NCBI GenBank assembly: GCA_013360485.1
Contig: JABWBN010000011.1
Coordinates: forward strand, 1 to 40,608
Source of the DNA: Burkholderiaceae bacterium
GTDB lineage: Bacteria; Pseudomonadota; Gammaproteobacteria; Burkholderiales; Burkholderiaceae_C
Reading direction: 5' to 3'
DNA length: 40,608 nucleotides
Shown here: piece by piece, positions 1 through 10,503 of the stretch
How the letters are laid out: every line of letters begins with the position of its first letter
Numbering within the stretch: the first letter of the stretch is position 1
Made by a program: the position numbers and the translations under genes
Notes under the pieces: model-generated
Database searches by the model: none
The model's input: only the letters and a program-made list of their open reading frames with translations
Told to the model about the DNA's origin: nothing

Positions 1-1
1 C

Positions 2-901
2 CCGCTGCAGATGCGCCACGCGCGACGCCAGGCGCTGCGCGAGGCCGATTGCGTACTGCTGGCCGGCGTGCCGTGCGACTTCCGGCTCGACTACGGGCGC
101 CATGTGCGGCGCAGTGCCACGTTGATCGCCGCCAACCGCAGCCGGCGTGACGCGCGACTGAACCGCCGCCCCGATGTCGCCGCCATCGGCGATGCGGGCG
201 AGTTCATCCAGGCACTGGCGGCGGCGCATCCTCGCGCAGCAACGTGGGACACATGGGCCCAGTCCCTGCGCCAGCGCGACGAGGCGCGCGAAGCCGAGAT
301 CGCGATCCAGTCAGCGGTACGTGGCACGCATGTCAATCCGTTGGCGCTGCTGCGCGAGATCGACCGGCAGGCTGACGAACAGGCCGTGTTCGTCGCCGAC
401 GGCGGCGACTTCGTCGGCACCGCCAGCTATGTGCTGCGCCCGCGGGGGCCACTGGGCTGGCTGGACCCGGGCGCTTTCGGCACGCTGGGCGTGGGCGCAG
501 GCTTTGCGCTGGGAGCGGCGCTTTCCGGCAGCGGTGGCGCACCGCCGGAGGTCTGGGTTCTGTATGGCGACGGCGCCTGCGGCTGGGGCTTGGCCGAGTT
601 CGACAGCTATGTGCGCCAGGGCATCGCGGTGATCGCGATAGTGGGCAACGATGCAGGCTGGACCCAGATCGCCCGCGAGCAGGTGAAGATGCTGCACGAC
701 GACGTGGGCACGGTGCTCGCGCGCGCCGACTACCACGCCGTGGCTGCGGGCTTCGGTGCCGAGGGCCTGCTGGTGCGCCACGATGACGAGGTGCCCGTCG
801 CGCTGCAACGCGCGCGCGAACTGGCGCGTCAGGGCCGGCCGGTGCTGGTCAACGTGTGGCTGGACCGCACCGACTTCCGCGAGGGTTCGCTGTCGATGTG
901 A
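2..901 (+). CDS. Thiamine-pyrophosphate-dependent enzyme (acetolactate synthase-like), 5' end cut by window edge
   Basis: Frame open from base 2; TPP-binding GDGACGWGLAEFDSYVRQGIAVIAIVGNDAGW motif and C-terminal ThDP-enzyme layout. Confidence 0.85.
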   Translation, partial: PLQMRHARRQALREADCVLLAGVPCDFRLDYGRHVRRSATLIAANRSRRDARLNRRPDVAAIGDAGEFIQALAAAHPRAATWDTWAQSLRQRDEAREAEIAIQSAVRGTHVNPLALLREIDRQADEQAVFVADGGDFVGTASYVLRPRGPLGWLDPGAFGTLGVGAGFALGAALSGSGGAPPEVWVLYGDGACGWGLAEFDSYVRQGIAVIAIVGNDAGWTQIAREQVKMLHDDVGTVLARADYHAVAAGFGAEGLLVRHDDEVPVALQRARELARQGRPVLVNVWLDRTDFREGSLSM

Positions 902-914
902 TGGCGGCCCCTGC

Positions 915-1847
915 TCAAGGGTGCCGCCGGGTGCCCAGCCAGGTGCCGCCCAGCACGGCGGCCAGGCCCAGCATGTGCCATGCTGTCAGCGGCTCACCCA
1001 GCAGCAGCACGGCGAAAGCGACGCCGAAGATCGGCACCCAGTAGGCATACAACGCCGTCCGCGCCACGCCCAGATCCCGAAGGGCGCGGTTCCACACCAG
1101 CGCGCCCAGAGCCGTGGCCAGAAGACCGGACAGCGCGACGGCAGCCGCGTCGCCCAGGTCGAAGCCCGCCAAAGCGTCGGCCTTCGGCTCCCCGAGCAGC
1201 GCCTGGTGGGCCAGCAGCATGGTCGCACCCAGCAGATGCACGCCCAGGCTGATCCAGCCCGTATCCACGCTGCGCGCCAGGCGCTGCACCACCATGCCCC
1301 CGACCACCCAGGTGAGCACCGACGCGAGCACCATCAAGTCCCCCAGCCCGCCCGGCCCGATGACGGCGCCAGGGCGATGGAGCACCACCAGAGCAACACC
1401 GCCGAAGCCCAGCGCGACACCGGTCAGTCGGGCCGGCGTCAGGCGATCGCCCAGAACGCCAGCCGCCAGCAGGGCCGAGGCCAGCGGGTTGAGCGCGATG
1501 ACCAGTGCCGCATTGGCGGCCGTCGTGCGGGCCACGCCGCCGGTGAAGAGGAACTGGTTGACGTACACCATCAGAACGGCACAAGAGGCGATGCCCAACC
1601 AGGCACGCCCTGCCGGAGCCGGGCCTCGCGGCGGCCACAACCGCACGAAGGCCAGCAGGGCCAGCGCCGCCGCCGCCATGCGCAAGCTGGCAATGGTCAT
1701 CGGGTCATAGCGGTTGACCAGCCACTTCACAACCGACAGATTCCCGCCCCAGATGGCCATCGTGACCAGCAGCCAGCCGCGAATCGCGGCGGGGTCCGCA
1801 CCCCGACGTCGCTGGGTTGCGGGTAGCGATCTGTCGGCATCGGGCAT
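915..1847 (-). CDS. EamA/DMT family transporter (RhaT/YdcZ-like)
   Basis: About ten hydrophobic segments, WGGNLSVVKWLV near the N-terminus and repeated EamA halves; start at MPDADRSL. Confidence 0.85.
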   Translation of the reverse strand: MPDADRSLPATQRRRGADPAAIRGWLLVTMAIWGGNLSVVKWLVNRYDPMTIASLRMAAAALALLAFVRLWPPRGPAPAGRAWLGIASCAVLMVYVNQFLFTGGVARTTAANAALVIALNPLASALLAAGVLGDRLTPARLTGVALGFGGVALVVLHRPGAVIGPGGLGDLMVLASVLTWVVGGMVVQRLARSVDTGWISLGVHLLGATMLLAHQALLGEPKADALAGFDLGDAAAVALSGLLATALGALVWNRALRDLGVARTALYAYWVPIFGVAFAVLLLGEPLTAWHMLGLAAVLGGTWLGTRRHP

Positions 1848-1891
1848 CGGGCGCATTCTCGGCCGGTGCGCAATGCCCGGCCTGGGCAGGG

Positions 1892-3151
<1,260 letters not shown>

Positions 3152-3216
3152 GGGCCCATTCTGGTTGGCGGCACCTGCGACGCGTTGTCGCGTGCGGGAC
3201 CTGGCACGATAGTGCC

Positions 3217-4452
3217 TTGATGCACCGCAACGCACCCATGCCAGACAGCGTCCGCCGGCGCAGCCGCCGGCCGCGTGACTGGCTGTGCCTTGGGCGCGCA
3301 ATCTGCGGCAATCGGATTCGCCTGTCCGCAGCGGCGACGCGATGGCTGGCCCTGATGCTGGGCAGCGGGCTGCTCGCGGCCCAGCCCCGCGCGCTGCCGC
3401 TCGATCGGATCGAACTGCCACCGGGCATGCGCATCGAATTGCTGGCCCGCGTGCCCAACGCCCGCCAGATGGCTCTGGGACCGGCCGCCCAGGGCGGCGG
3501 GCATGTGCTGTACGTGGGCTCGAAGACCGACGGCCGCGTGCATGCACTCGAGCTCGATGCGCAGGGTCGCCCCGGTGCGCTGCACGTGATCGCCCAGGGA
3601 CTGCGCATGCCGGTCGGCGTGGCCTGGCGCGACGGCGACCTGTACATCTCAGCCGTCGAGCGCATCGTCCGGCTCGAGCGCATCGCCACGCGGCTGCACA
3701 TCCCACCGGCACCGGTGGTGGTGCGGTCGGACCTGCCGCGCGAGGCCAGCCACGGCTGGCGTTTCATCGCCTTCGGTCCCGATGGCTGGCTGTACGTTCC
3801 GGTGGGCGCGCCGTGCAACATCTGCGCGCCCGATCCCGATCGCTATGCCGCCATCCTGCGCATGCGCGCCGACGGCAGCGATCTGCAGACCTACGCACGG
3901 GGCGTGCGCAACAGCGTCGGCTTCGACTGGCACCCGGAAACAAGCGAGCTCTGGTTCACCGACAACGGCCGCGACCACCTCGGCGACGACGCGCCGCCAG
4001 ACGAGCTCAACCGGGCGCCGCGCGCGGGTCTGCACTTCGGCTACCCGTATTGCCATGGCGGCACCGTGCCCGATCCGCGGTACGGCGGCGAGCGATCGTG
4101 CAGCGAGTTCACGCCGCCGGCGCAGGCGCTCGGTGCGCATGTGGCGGCGCTGGGCATGCGCTTCTTCACCGGAGCGACCCTCGGGCCGGCGTGGCACGGC
4201 CGGGTGTTCATCGCCGAACACGGCTCGTGGAACCGCAGTCGGCCCGTGGGCTATCAGGTCAGCACGGTGCGCCTGGAAGGCAGCCGCGCCGTGGCCTATG
4301 AGCCGTTTGCCAGCGGCTGGCTGCACGAAGGACAGGCCTGGGGCCGGCCCGCCGATGTGCTGATGGCGCCTGACGGCACGCTGCTGGTATCTGACGATCT
4401 CGCCGGCGCCATCTATCGCATCCGCCCCGACGAAGGCCGTCGGCGGCCCTGA
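3217..4452 (+). CDS. PQQ-dependent sugar dehydrogenase / sorbosone dehydrogenase family (beta-propeller)
   Basis: PVGVAWRDGDLYISAVERIVRLE, ARGVRNSVGFDWHPETSELWFTDNGRDHLGDDAPPDELN; N-terminal hydrophobic segment. Exact start uncertain. Confidence 0.85.
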   Translation: MMHRNAPMPDSVRRRSRRPRDWLCLGRAICGNRIRLSAAATRWLALMLGSGLLAAQPRALPLDRIELPPGMRIELLARVPNARQMALGPAAQGGGHVLYVGSKTDGRVHALELDAQGRPGALHVIAQGLRMPVGVAWRDGDLYISAVERIVRLERIATRLHIPPAPVVVRSDLPREASHGWRFIAFGPDGWLYVPVGAPCNICAPDPDRYAAILRMRADGSDLQTYARGVRNSVGFDWHPETSELWFTDNGRDHLGDDAPPDELNRAPRAGLHFGYPYCHGGTVPDPRYGGERSCSEFTPPAQALGAHVAALGMRFFTGATLGPAWHGRVFIAEHGSWNRSRPVGYQVSTVRLEGSRAVAYEPFASGWLHEGQAWGRPADVLMAPDGTLLVSDDLAGAIYRIRPDEGRRRP

Positions 4453-4511
4453 ACCGGCCTCGGCAAGGTGGCCGCAACGTCACGGCTCCGCCATAAGGTG
4501 CATTTTCAATC

Positions 4512-4540
4512 TTGCTTTTGCTGGCGTCTCCCGGTACCAT
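4512..4540 (+). promoter_or_regulatory. Candidate sigma70-type promoter of the DUF2249-nsrR genes
   Basis: TTGCTT (4512-4517), 17-nt spacer, TACCAT (4535-4540). Confidence 0.45.
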
Positions 4541-4544
4541 TAGC

Positions 4545-4559
4545 TGCATTCACAATGCA
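4545..4559. promoter_or_regulatory. Candidate NsrR operator TGCATT-CAC-AATGCA
   Basis: Perfect 6+3+6 dyad just downstream of the candidate -10. It resembles the published NsrR signal (gATGyATTTaaAATrCATc-like, from memory). A related half-site AAGGTGCATT lies at 4495-4504. Confidence 0.65.
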
Positions 4560-4580
4560 CCTTTCACAGGAGCCGTCTCG

Positions 4581-4865
4581 ATGACCACCGCTACCGCCGC
4601 TGCCAACGCCACCATCGACGTGCGCCAGGTGCCGCCCCGCGAGCGCCACTCGCTGATCTTCGCAACGTTCGACCGCCTGCCCTCCGGCGGGGCGCTGGAA
4701 CTGGTGAACGACCACGACCCACAGCCGCTGCGCGGCCAGTTCGAGGCCCTCATGCCTGCCAGCTATGAGTGGGCCTACCTCGAGTCCGGCCCCGAGACCT
4801 GGCGCGTGCGCATCACCAAGAAGCCCGACACCGGCCACTGCTGCGGCGGCTGCTGCGGCCGCTGA
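4581..4865 (+). CDS. DUF2249 domain protein with Cys-rich C-terminus
   Basis: IDVRQVPPRERHSLIFATFDRLPSGGALELVNDHDPQPLRGQFEA is typical DUF2249; ends GHCCGGCCGR. Confidence 0.85.
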   Translation: MTTATAAANATIDVRQVPPRERHSLIFATFDRLPSGGALELVNDHDPQPLRGQFEALMPASYEWAYLESGPETWRVRITKKPDTGHCCGGCCGR

Positions 4866-4898
4866 CCGGCCACAGCGCATCGCCGACCGAGCGCGCCC

Positions 4899-5387
4899 AT
4901 GAAGCTCACCAGCTTCACCGACTACAGCCTGCGCGTGCTCATCTACCTGGCCGCGCAGCCGCAGCGGCGCGCCACCATCGCCGAGATCGCGCATGCCTTC
5001 GCCATCAAGGAAAACCACCTGACCAAGGTGGTGCACTTCCTCGGCCAGAACGGCTGGGTGGCCACGGTGCGCGGCAAGGGCGGCGGGCTCAGCCTGGCGC
5101 TGCCGGCGGCCCAGATTCCGGTGGGCGCCGTGGTGCGCCAGACCGAGGGCGCCGACATGCCCGCCGAGTGCTTCGACACGGAGTCCGACGCTGGGCACGG
5201 CCACTGCGCCATCGCGCGCATCTGCCGCCTGCGCGCGGTGCTCGCCGAGGCGGCACAGGCCTTCCACAGCGTGCTTGATCGCTACACCGTGGCCGACCTG
5301 GTACACAACGCCCCGGCCATCCAGGCGATGCTGGCATTGCCCGTCAACCGCCGGCCCGGAGCGACCGACCCGGTCACGGCCGGCTAG
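4899..5387 (+). CDS. nsrR: Rrf2 family transcriptional regulator, NsrR-type (NO-sensing)
   Basis: MKLTSFTDYSLRVLIYLA, ATIAEIAHAFAIKENHLTKVVHFLGQNGWVATVRGKGGGLSLA; three conserved Cys (ECF...HCAIARICRLRAVL). Confidence 0.9.
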   Translation: MKLTSFTDYSLRVLIYLAAQPQRRATIAEIAHAFAIKENHLTKVVHFLGQNGWVATVRGKGGGLSLALPAAQIPVGAVVRQTEGADMPAECFDTESDAGHGHCAIARICRLRAVLAEAAQAFHSVLDRYTVADLVHNAPAIQAMLALPVNRRPGATDPVTAG

Positions 5388-5433
5388 GCCATCGACCGCC
5401 AGCACTGTCCCGCAGGCTCGCCCCATCCGCATC

Positions 5434-6555
5434 ATGCACGCCATGCCCAAGGTCGCGATGAAGATCGCCGTGGCCATCGCCGTCGTCGCCTTGATGCTCG
5501 CGGGCCTGGGCGGTGGGCTGCAGCGCGCCGGCAGCGCCGAGCTCGCCGCGCTGCCGGGAACCGCCGCTGCCTTGCACGCCTGGCTGATGATCAGCGCCTT
5601 CTTCGGCACCGTGATCGGCATCGAGCGCGCCGTTGCGCTGAAGTGGGGCCCCGCCTGGGGAGCGCCCCTGGCCAGCGCCCTGGGCGGCTGGTGCCTGTTG
5701 GCGGCACAGGTGCAGGTCGGCGGCTGGGCGCTGCTGCTGGGCTCGCTGCTGTTCGCCGCCGGCAGCGCCCGGGTGGTGCTGCAGCAGGCCGTCGCCCACC
5801 ATGTGCTGCTGTTGGTGGCCGCGCTGTGCTGGGTGGCCGCCAACCTGCGCTTTGCGCTGGGCACGATGGACGATGCGACGCTGGCCATGGGCCTGGCCTA
5901 CCTGGTCCTGACCATCGCCGCCGAGCGGCTCGAGATGACCCGCCTGATGCAACGCAAGCCGCTGGCACTGGCCGCGTTCGCCGGCGTCGTGGGCCTGCTG
6001 CTGCTGGCGCTGGTGCTCCTGTGGGGCAGCGCCGACGGTAGCCGCGCGCACGCGCTGGCCATCACCGCCTATGGCGCCGCATTGAGCCTCCTGGGCGCAT
6101 GGCTGATGGCCTATGACCTCGCGCGCCGCACGATCCGCACACAGGGGCTCACCCGCTATATGGCCGTGTGCCTGCTGATCGGCTATGCGTGGCTGACGTT
6201 CGCGGGGCTGGCCTGGATCGGGCTGGCGCTGGGCCAGCCCTGGCGCGATGCCGCACTGCATGCGCTGGGCCTGGGTTTCATCATCAGCATGGTGATGGCC
6301 CATGCACCCGTGATCCTGCCGGCCGTCTCACGCTTGAAGCTGGCGTATACACCGCTGTTCTACCTGCCGCTGGCGCTGTTGCATGCCTCGCTGCTGTGGC
6401 GCCTGCTGGGTGAGTTCGTGCTGCCCGGCGCACGCGCGCAGGGCGCCCTGCTGAACGCCTTGGCCATCGTGGCCTTCGGCCTGACCATCCTGCGCGCCGC
6501 GCTGCTGGCCCGCCGCGGCAGCCCGCGACCCACACCCCTGCACACACACCCATGA
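5434..6555 (+). CDS. Polytopic membrane protein, NnrS-like/adjacent family
   Basis: About 12 hydrophobic segments, LHAWLMISAFFGTVIGIERAVAL, GLGFIISMVMAHAPVILPAV; stop overlaps the start of the next gene. Confidence 0.7.
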   Translation: MHAMPKVAMKIAVAIAVVALMLAGLGGGLQRAGSAELAALPGTAAALHAWLMISAFFGTVIGIERAVALKWGPAWGAPLASALGGWCLLAAQVQVGGWALLLGSLLFAAGSARVVLQQAVAHHVLLLVAALCWVAANLRFALGTMDDATLAMGLAYLVLTIAAERLEMTRLMQRKPLALAAFAGVVGLLLLALVLLWGSADGSRAHALAITAYGAALSLLGAWLMAYDLARRTIRTQGLTRYMAVCLLIGYAWLTFAGLAWIGLALGQPWRDAALHALGLGFIISMVMAHAPVILPAVSRLKLAYTPLFYLPLALLHASLLWRLLGEFVLPGARAQGALLNALAIVAFGLTILRAALLARRGSPRPTPLHTHP

Positions 6556-7745
6556 GCACACTCCTCGGCATCGACGAGCCCCCACGCCCGCTGCCGCCCA
6601 AGGGCTACGCCCTGTGGGCGCTGGGCTTCCGCCCGTTCTACCTGTTCGCCGCCGTGTTTTCGGCGTTGTCGATCGCGCTGTGGGCGCTGCAGTTCTCCGG
6701 GCTCATCCCGTTGCCCTACCTGCGCGGACCGGTGTGGCATGCCCATGAAATGCTGTTCGGCTACACGCTGGCCATCATCGTCGGCTTCCTGTTCACGGCC
6801 GGGCAGAACTGGACCGGCCAACCCACCCCCAAGGGTGGCACGTTGGCGGCACTGGTGGCGCTGTGGCTGGCCGGGCGGGTGATGGTGCTCACGCCGTGGG
6901 GCGTGGCTGCAGCTTTGGTGAACGTGGCGTTCCCCCTGGCCGCAGCCGCGGGCATCGCCCGGCCCCTCATCGCGGCGCAGAACAAGCGCAACTACTTCTT
7001 CATCGGGATGCTGGTGCTCATGGCGCTGGCACAGGCGGTCGTGCACGCCGTCCAGTTGGGTTGGTTGACCCTGCCCACGACGATCGGGCTGCAGTTCGGA
7101 CTCGACATCGTGCTGTTCATCATGGCGGTGATGGGCGGCCGCGTCATTCCGATGTTCACCAACAACGGCGTGCCCGGCACGCAGGCCGTGCGCCAACCGC
7201 ACGTCGAGAAGCTGGTGCTGGGCAGCGTGCTGACACTGCTGGCCGCCGACGCCGTGGGCCTGCGCGGATGGTGGTTGCTGCCCTTGCTGCTGGTGGGCAC
7301 CGTCGCCCATGGCGCGCGGCTGTGGCTGTGGCAGCCTTGGCGCACCACGCGCACGCCGCTGGTGTGGGTGCTTCACGCCGCATACGCCTGGATCCCGCTG
7401 CACCTGCTGCTGCGCGCCGGCGCAGAGGTCGACCTGCTGGTCGCGTCGACCGCGACCCATGCGCTGACCGCGGGCGCCATCGGCACACTCACGCTGGGCA
7501 TGATGACGCGCACCGCGCGCGGGCATACCGCGCAGCCGCTGCGCGCGGACCGTTGGGACACGATGGCCTACACGGCGGTGCTGGCTGCCGCGGCGGTTCG
7601 GGTGTTCGTGCCGTTGGGGGCACCTTCGGCGGTCGCAGGCGCCGCGCTCACGTCGGGCCTGCTGTGGTCGGCGGCCTTCGTCATCTACGCCTGGCGCTAT
7701 GCGCCGCTGCTGATACGGCCGCGCGCCGATGGCCGCCCCGGCTGA
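6552..7745 (+). CDS. nnrS: NnrS family protein
   Basis: GFRPFYLFAAVFSALSIALW, GPVWHAHEMLFGYTLAIIVGFLFTAGQNWTG, GGRVIPMFTNNGVPG. Confidence 0.93.
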   Translation: MSTLLGIDEPPRPLPPKGYALWALGFRPFYLFAAVFSALSIALWALQFSGLIPLPYLRGPVWHAHEMLFGYTLAIIVGFLFTAGQNWTGQPTPKGGTLAALVALWLAGRVMVLTPWGVAAALVNVAFPLAAAAGIARPLIAAQNKRNYFFIGMLVLMALAQAVVHAVQLGWLTLPTTIGLQFGLDIVLFIMAVMGGRVIPMFTNNGVPGTQAVRQPHVEKLVLGSVLTLLAADAVGLRGWWLLPLLLVGTVAHGARLWLWQPWRTTRTPLVWVLHAAYAWIPLHLLLRAGAEVDLLVASTATHALTAGAIGTLTLGMMTRTARGHTAQPLRADRWDTMAYTAVLAAAAVRVFVPLGAPSAVAGAALTSGLLWSAAFVIYAWRYAPLLIRPRADGRPG

Positions 7746-7752
7746 GCACCCG

Positions 7753-9159
7753 ATGGCCGAGACCGACAACGGCCTGCTCTCGCTGTACGAGAAACAGGTC
7801 AAGATCTACCCACGCGCGGTGAGCGGCTGGTTCGCGGGCTGGCGCTGGGCCATGGTCTGGCTCACGCAGCTCGTGTACTACGGCATGCCCTGGCTGAGCT
7901 GGAACGGCCGCCAGGCGGTGCTGTTCGACCTTGATCAGCGCCAGTTCTTCGTATTCGGGCTGGTGTTCCACCCGCAGGACTTCATCTACCTGGCCGCGCT
8001 GCTGGTGATCTCGGCGCTGGCGCTGTTCTTCTTCACCGCGGTGGCCGGGCGTCTGTGGTGCGGCTACGCCTGCCCGCAGACGGTCTACACCGAGATCTTC
8101 CTGTGGATCGAGCGCCGCCTGGAAGGCGACCGGGTGGCCCGCATTCGGCTGGACGCTGCGCCCTGGGGCCCGGCCAAGATTCTGCGCAAGGGCGGCAAGC
8201 ACGCCGCATGGGGCCTGTTCTCGATGGCCACGGGGTTCACCTTCGTGGGCTACTTCGTGCCCATCCACGACCTCGCACGCGCGGGCATGGCGCTGGCCTG
8301 GTCGCCCTGGGAGTGGTTCTGGATCGTGTTCTATGGCCTGGCGACCTATGGCAACGCCGGGTTCCTGCGCGAGCAGATGTGCAAGTACATGTGCCCGTAT
8401 GCGCGCTTTCAGAGCGCGCTGATCGACGCCGACTCGCTCATCATCACCTACGACCAGCGCCGGGGCGAGCCCCGTGGCGGGCGCGCCCGCACTGCTGACC
8501 CCAAAGCCCTGGGACTGGGCGACTGCGTCGACTGCAGCCTTTGCGTGCAGGTCTGCCCTACCGGCATCGACATCCGCAAGGGACTGCAGAACGAATGCAT
8601 CGGCTGCGCAGCCTGCATCGATGCCTGCGACGGCGTGATGGACCGTCTGGGCTACTCGCGCGGTCTGATCCGCTATGACACCGAGAACGGTGTGGCGCGC
8701 GGCCTCAGCCGCGGCCAGAGGCTGCGCCGCGTGTTCCGCCCGCGCGTGCTGATCTACGGCGCGCTGCTCACCGCGCTGGTGGTGGCGTTCGGCACCACGC
8801 TGGGCCTGCGCAGCGGTCTGAAGGTCGACGTGATCAAGGACCGCAACACGTTGGCACGCATCGTCGACGACGGCTACGTCGAGAACGTGTACCGGCTCCA
8901 CATCTTCAACGGCAGCGAACTGCCCCGGCGCGTGCGCCTGCAGGTCAGCGGCATCGATGGCCTGAGCTTCGGCACGCCCCAGGACGTGCACGTGCCCGCC
9001 ACCGGCATGGAAGCCGTGCCGGTGCGGCTGCGCCTGTCGCCCGAGGCCGCGCAGGCGCTGCGAGGGCGGTCCAACCCCATCGTGTTCCAGATCCGCGACG
9101 CCGACGGCCCTGAAGGCGCCAGCGTCAACGAGAAGTCGGCGTTCTACGTGCCGCGGTAG
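7753..9159 (+). CDS. ccoG: Cytochrome c oxidase accessory protein CcoG/FixG (RdxA)
   Basis: GRLWCGYACPQTVYTEIFLWIERRLEGDR; CVDCSLCVQVCPTGIDIRKGLQNECIGCAACIDACDGVM; C-terminal Ig-like domain. Confidence 0.95.
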   Translation: MAETDNGLLSLYEKQVKIYPRAVSGWFAGWRWAMVWLTQLVYYGMPWLSWNGRQAVLFDLDQRQFFVFGLVFHPQDFIYLAALLVISALALFFFTAVAGRLWCGYACPQTVYTEIFLWIERRLEGDRVARIRLDAAPWGPAKILRKGGKHAAWGLFSMATGFTFVGYFVPIHDLARAGMALAWSPWEWFWIVFYGLATYGNAGFLREQMCKYMCPYARFQSALIDADSLIITYDQRRGEPRGGRARTADPKALGLGDCVDCSLCVQVCPTGIDIRKGLQNECIGCAACIDACDGVMDRLGYSRGLIRYDTENGVARGLSRGQRLRRVFRPRVLIYGALLTALVVAFGTTLGLRSGLKVDVIKDRNTLARIVDDGYVENVYRLHIFNGSELPRRVRLQVSGIDGLSFGTPQDVHVPATGMEAVPVRLRLSPEAAQALRGRSNPIVFQIRDADGPEGASVNEKSAFYVPR

Positions 9160-9216
9160 CGCAACGCCGGGCTACGATGGGCCCACTGCGCCGCCGTTGG
9201 TGCGCGGAATCCACCC

Positions 9217-10497
9217 ATGGACCTGATCGTTGCCCGCAACTTCCTCATCGCGCTGTTGATTGGCGCGCTGGTCGGCATCGAGCGCGAGAAGAAGAAGGTC
9301 AACGATCCCGGGCAGTCGTTCGGCGGCATCCGCACCTACACCCTGCTGTCGCTGTTGGGCGCCGCAACGGCGTGGCTGTCGCGTGAGTTGGGCACACCCT
9401 GGCTGCTGGCGGCGGTGCTGCTGGTGGTGGGTGCGGCGGTCGTGGCCAGTTATGTGCTGCAGACGCGCTCCAGCCCGGACATGCCAGGCCTGACCAGCGA
9501 AGTCGCCGCCGTTTTCGTGTGCGTGCTGGGCGCGCTGGTGGTGGTGGGCAACGCCATGCTGGCCGTCGCGCTGGCCGTGGCCACGTCGGCGCTGCTGGCC
9601 TTCAAGCAGCCGCTGCACGGCATGGTCAAGCGCATCGGCACCGATGACCTGTTCGCCGGAATCAAGCTGCTGATCGCCTCGTGCATCGTGCTGCCACTGC
9701 TGCCGGACCATGCACTGGACCGCTGGGGTGCACTCAATCCCTATGCGCTGTGGCTGCTGGTCATCCTGATCTCCGCGCTGTCGCTGGCGGGCTATGTGGC
9801 GGTGCGCTTGCTGGGGCCGAGCCGGGGCGCTGCTGTCACCGGCCTTGCCGGGGGCCTGGTGTCGTCCACCGCGACCACCCTGAGCTTCGCGCGCCAGAGC
9901 GCCACCCAGGCCGACGGCGGTGGCCACGCGCTGGCCGCAGGTGTGCTGCTGTCTTGGTTGGTGATGGCCGCCAGGCTGCTCGTGGTCGTGGCCCTGCTCA
10001 GTCCCGGGCTCGCATCCGTGCTGGCCGCGCCGCTGGGCGTGCTGGCCGCGACGACGGCGACCTTTGCCGCGCGCCACTACTGGGCGAGCCGATCGGAAGC
10101 CCAGGGCGTAGCTTGCGCCGGTGGTGGATCGCCTGGCCTGGCAGTTCGCAACCCCTTCAGCCTGGCGGCTGCCATTCAGTTCGGAGCCCTGTTCGCGCTG
10201 GTGATGCTGGCCACCCGACTGGCCCAGCTGCATGCGCCGGAGGTTGGCGTGTATCTGGTGTCGGTGCTGGCCGGCCTGGTCGATGTCGACGCCATCGCGT
10301 TGTCGATGGCGCGCATGCCGGCAGACGCCGACAACTCGGTGGGCGCGGTGGCGATCACGCTGGCGGCGCTGTCGAATACGACCGTCAAAGCAGCCATGGT
10401 CGCTTTGCTCGGCCGCGGGCCGCTGCGCCGCCACACACTGGTGGCGGCGGCGGCCATCGTGCCGGCAACCGCTGCCACCGCCTGGTTGCTGGCCTGA
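9217..10497 (+). CDS. MgtC/SapB-DUF4010 family membrane protein
   Basis: NFLIALLIGALVGIEREKKK...FGGIRTYTLLSLLGA N-terminal MgtC motif; GLAGGLVSSTATTLSFARQS DUF4010 motif. Confidence 0.9.
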   Translation: MDLIVARNFLIALLIGALVGIEREKKKVNDPGQSFGGIRTYTLLSLLGAATAWLSRELGTPWLLAAVLLVVGAAVVASYVLQTRSSPDMPGLTSEVAAVFVCVLGALVVVGNAMLAVALAVATSALLAFKQPLHGMVKRIGTDDLFAGIKLLIASCIVLPLLPDHALDRWGALNPYALWLLVILISALSLAGYVAVRLLGPSRGAAVTGLAGGLVSSTATTLSFARQSATQADGGGHALAAGVLLSWLVMAARLLVVVALLSPGLASVLAAPLGVLAATTATFAARHYWASRSEAQGVACAGGGSPGLAVRNPFSLAAAIQFGALFALVMLATRLAQLHAPEVGVYLVSVLAGLVDVDAIALSMARMPADADNSVGAVAITLAALSNTTVKAAMVALLGRGPLRRHTLVAAAAIVPATAATAWLLA

Positions 10498-10503
10498 CGC
10501 AGC

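Noticed and set aside
4506-5888. Minus-strand ORF (460 aa) across DUF2249, nsrR and the next gene
   Set aside because: Crosses three well-supported plus-strand genes and the promoter; composition typical of antisense GC-rich frames.
6360-7802. Long minus-strand ORF (480 aa) opposite nnrS
   Set aside because: Antisense frame of a high-GC gene: His/Gln/Arg-rich, no recognisable domain, fully overlapped by a clear NnrS.
7681-10434. Minus-strand ORFs of 436 and 420 aa opposite ccoG and the DUF4010 gene
   Set aside because: Antisense to strong family matches; low-complexity His/Gln/Arg-rich translations.
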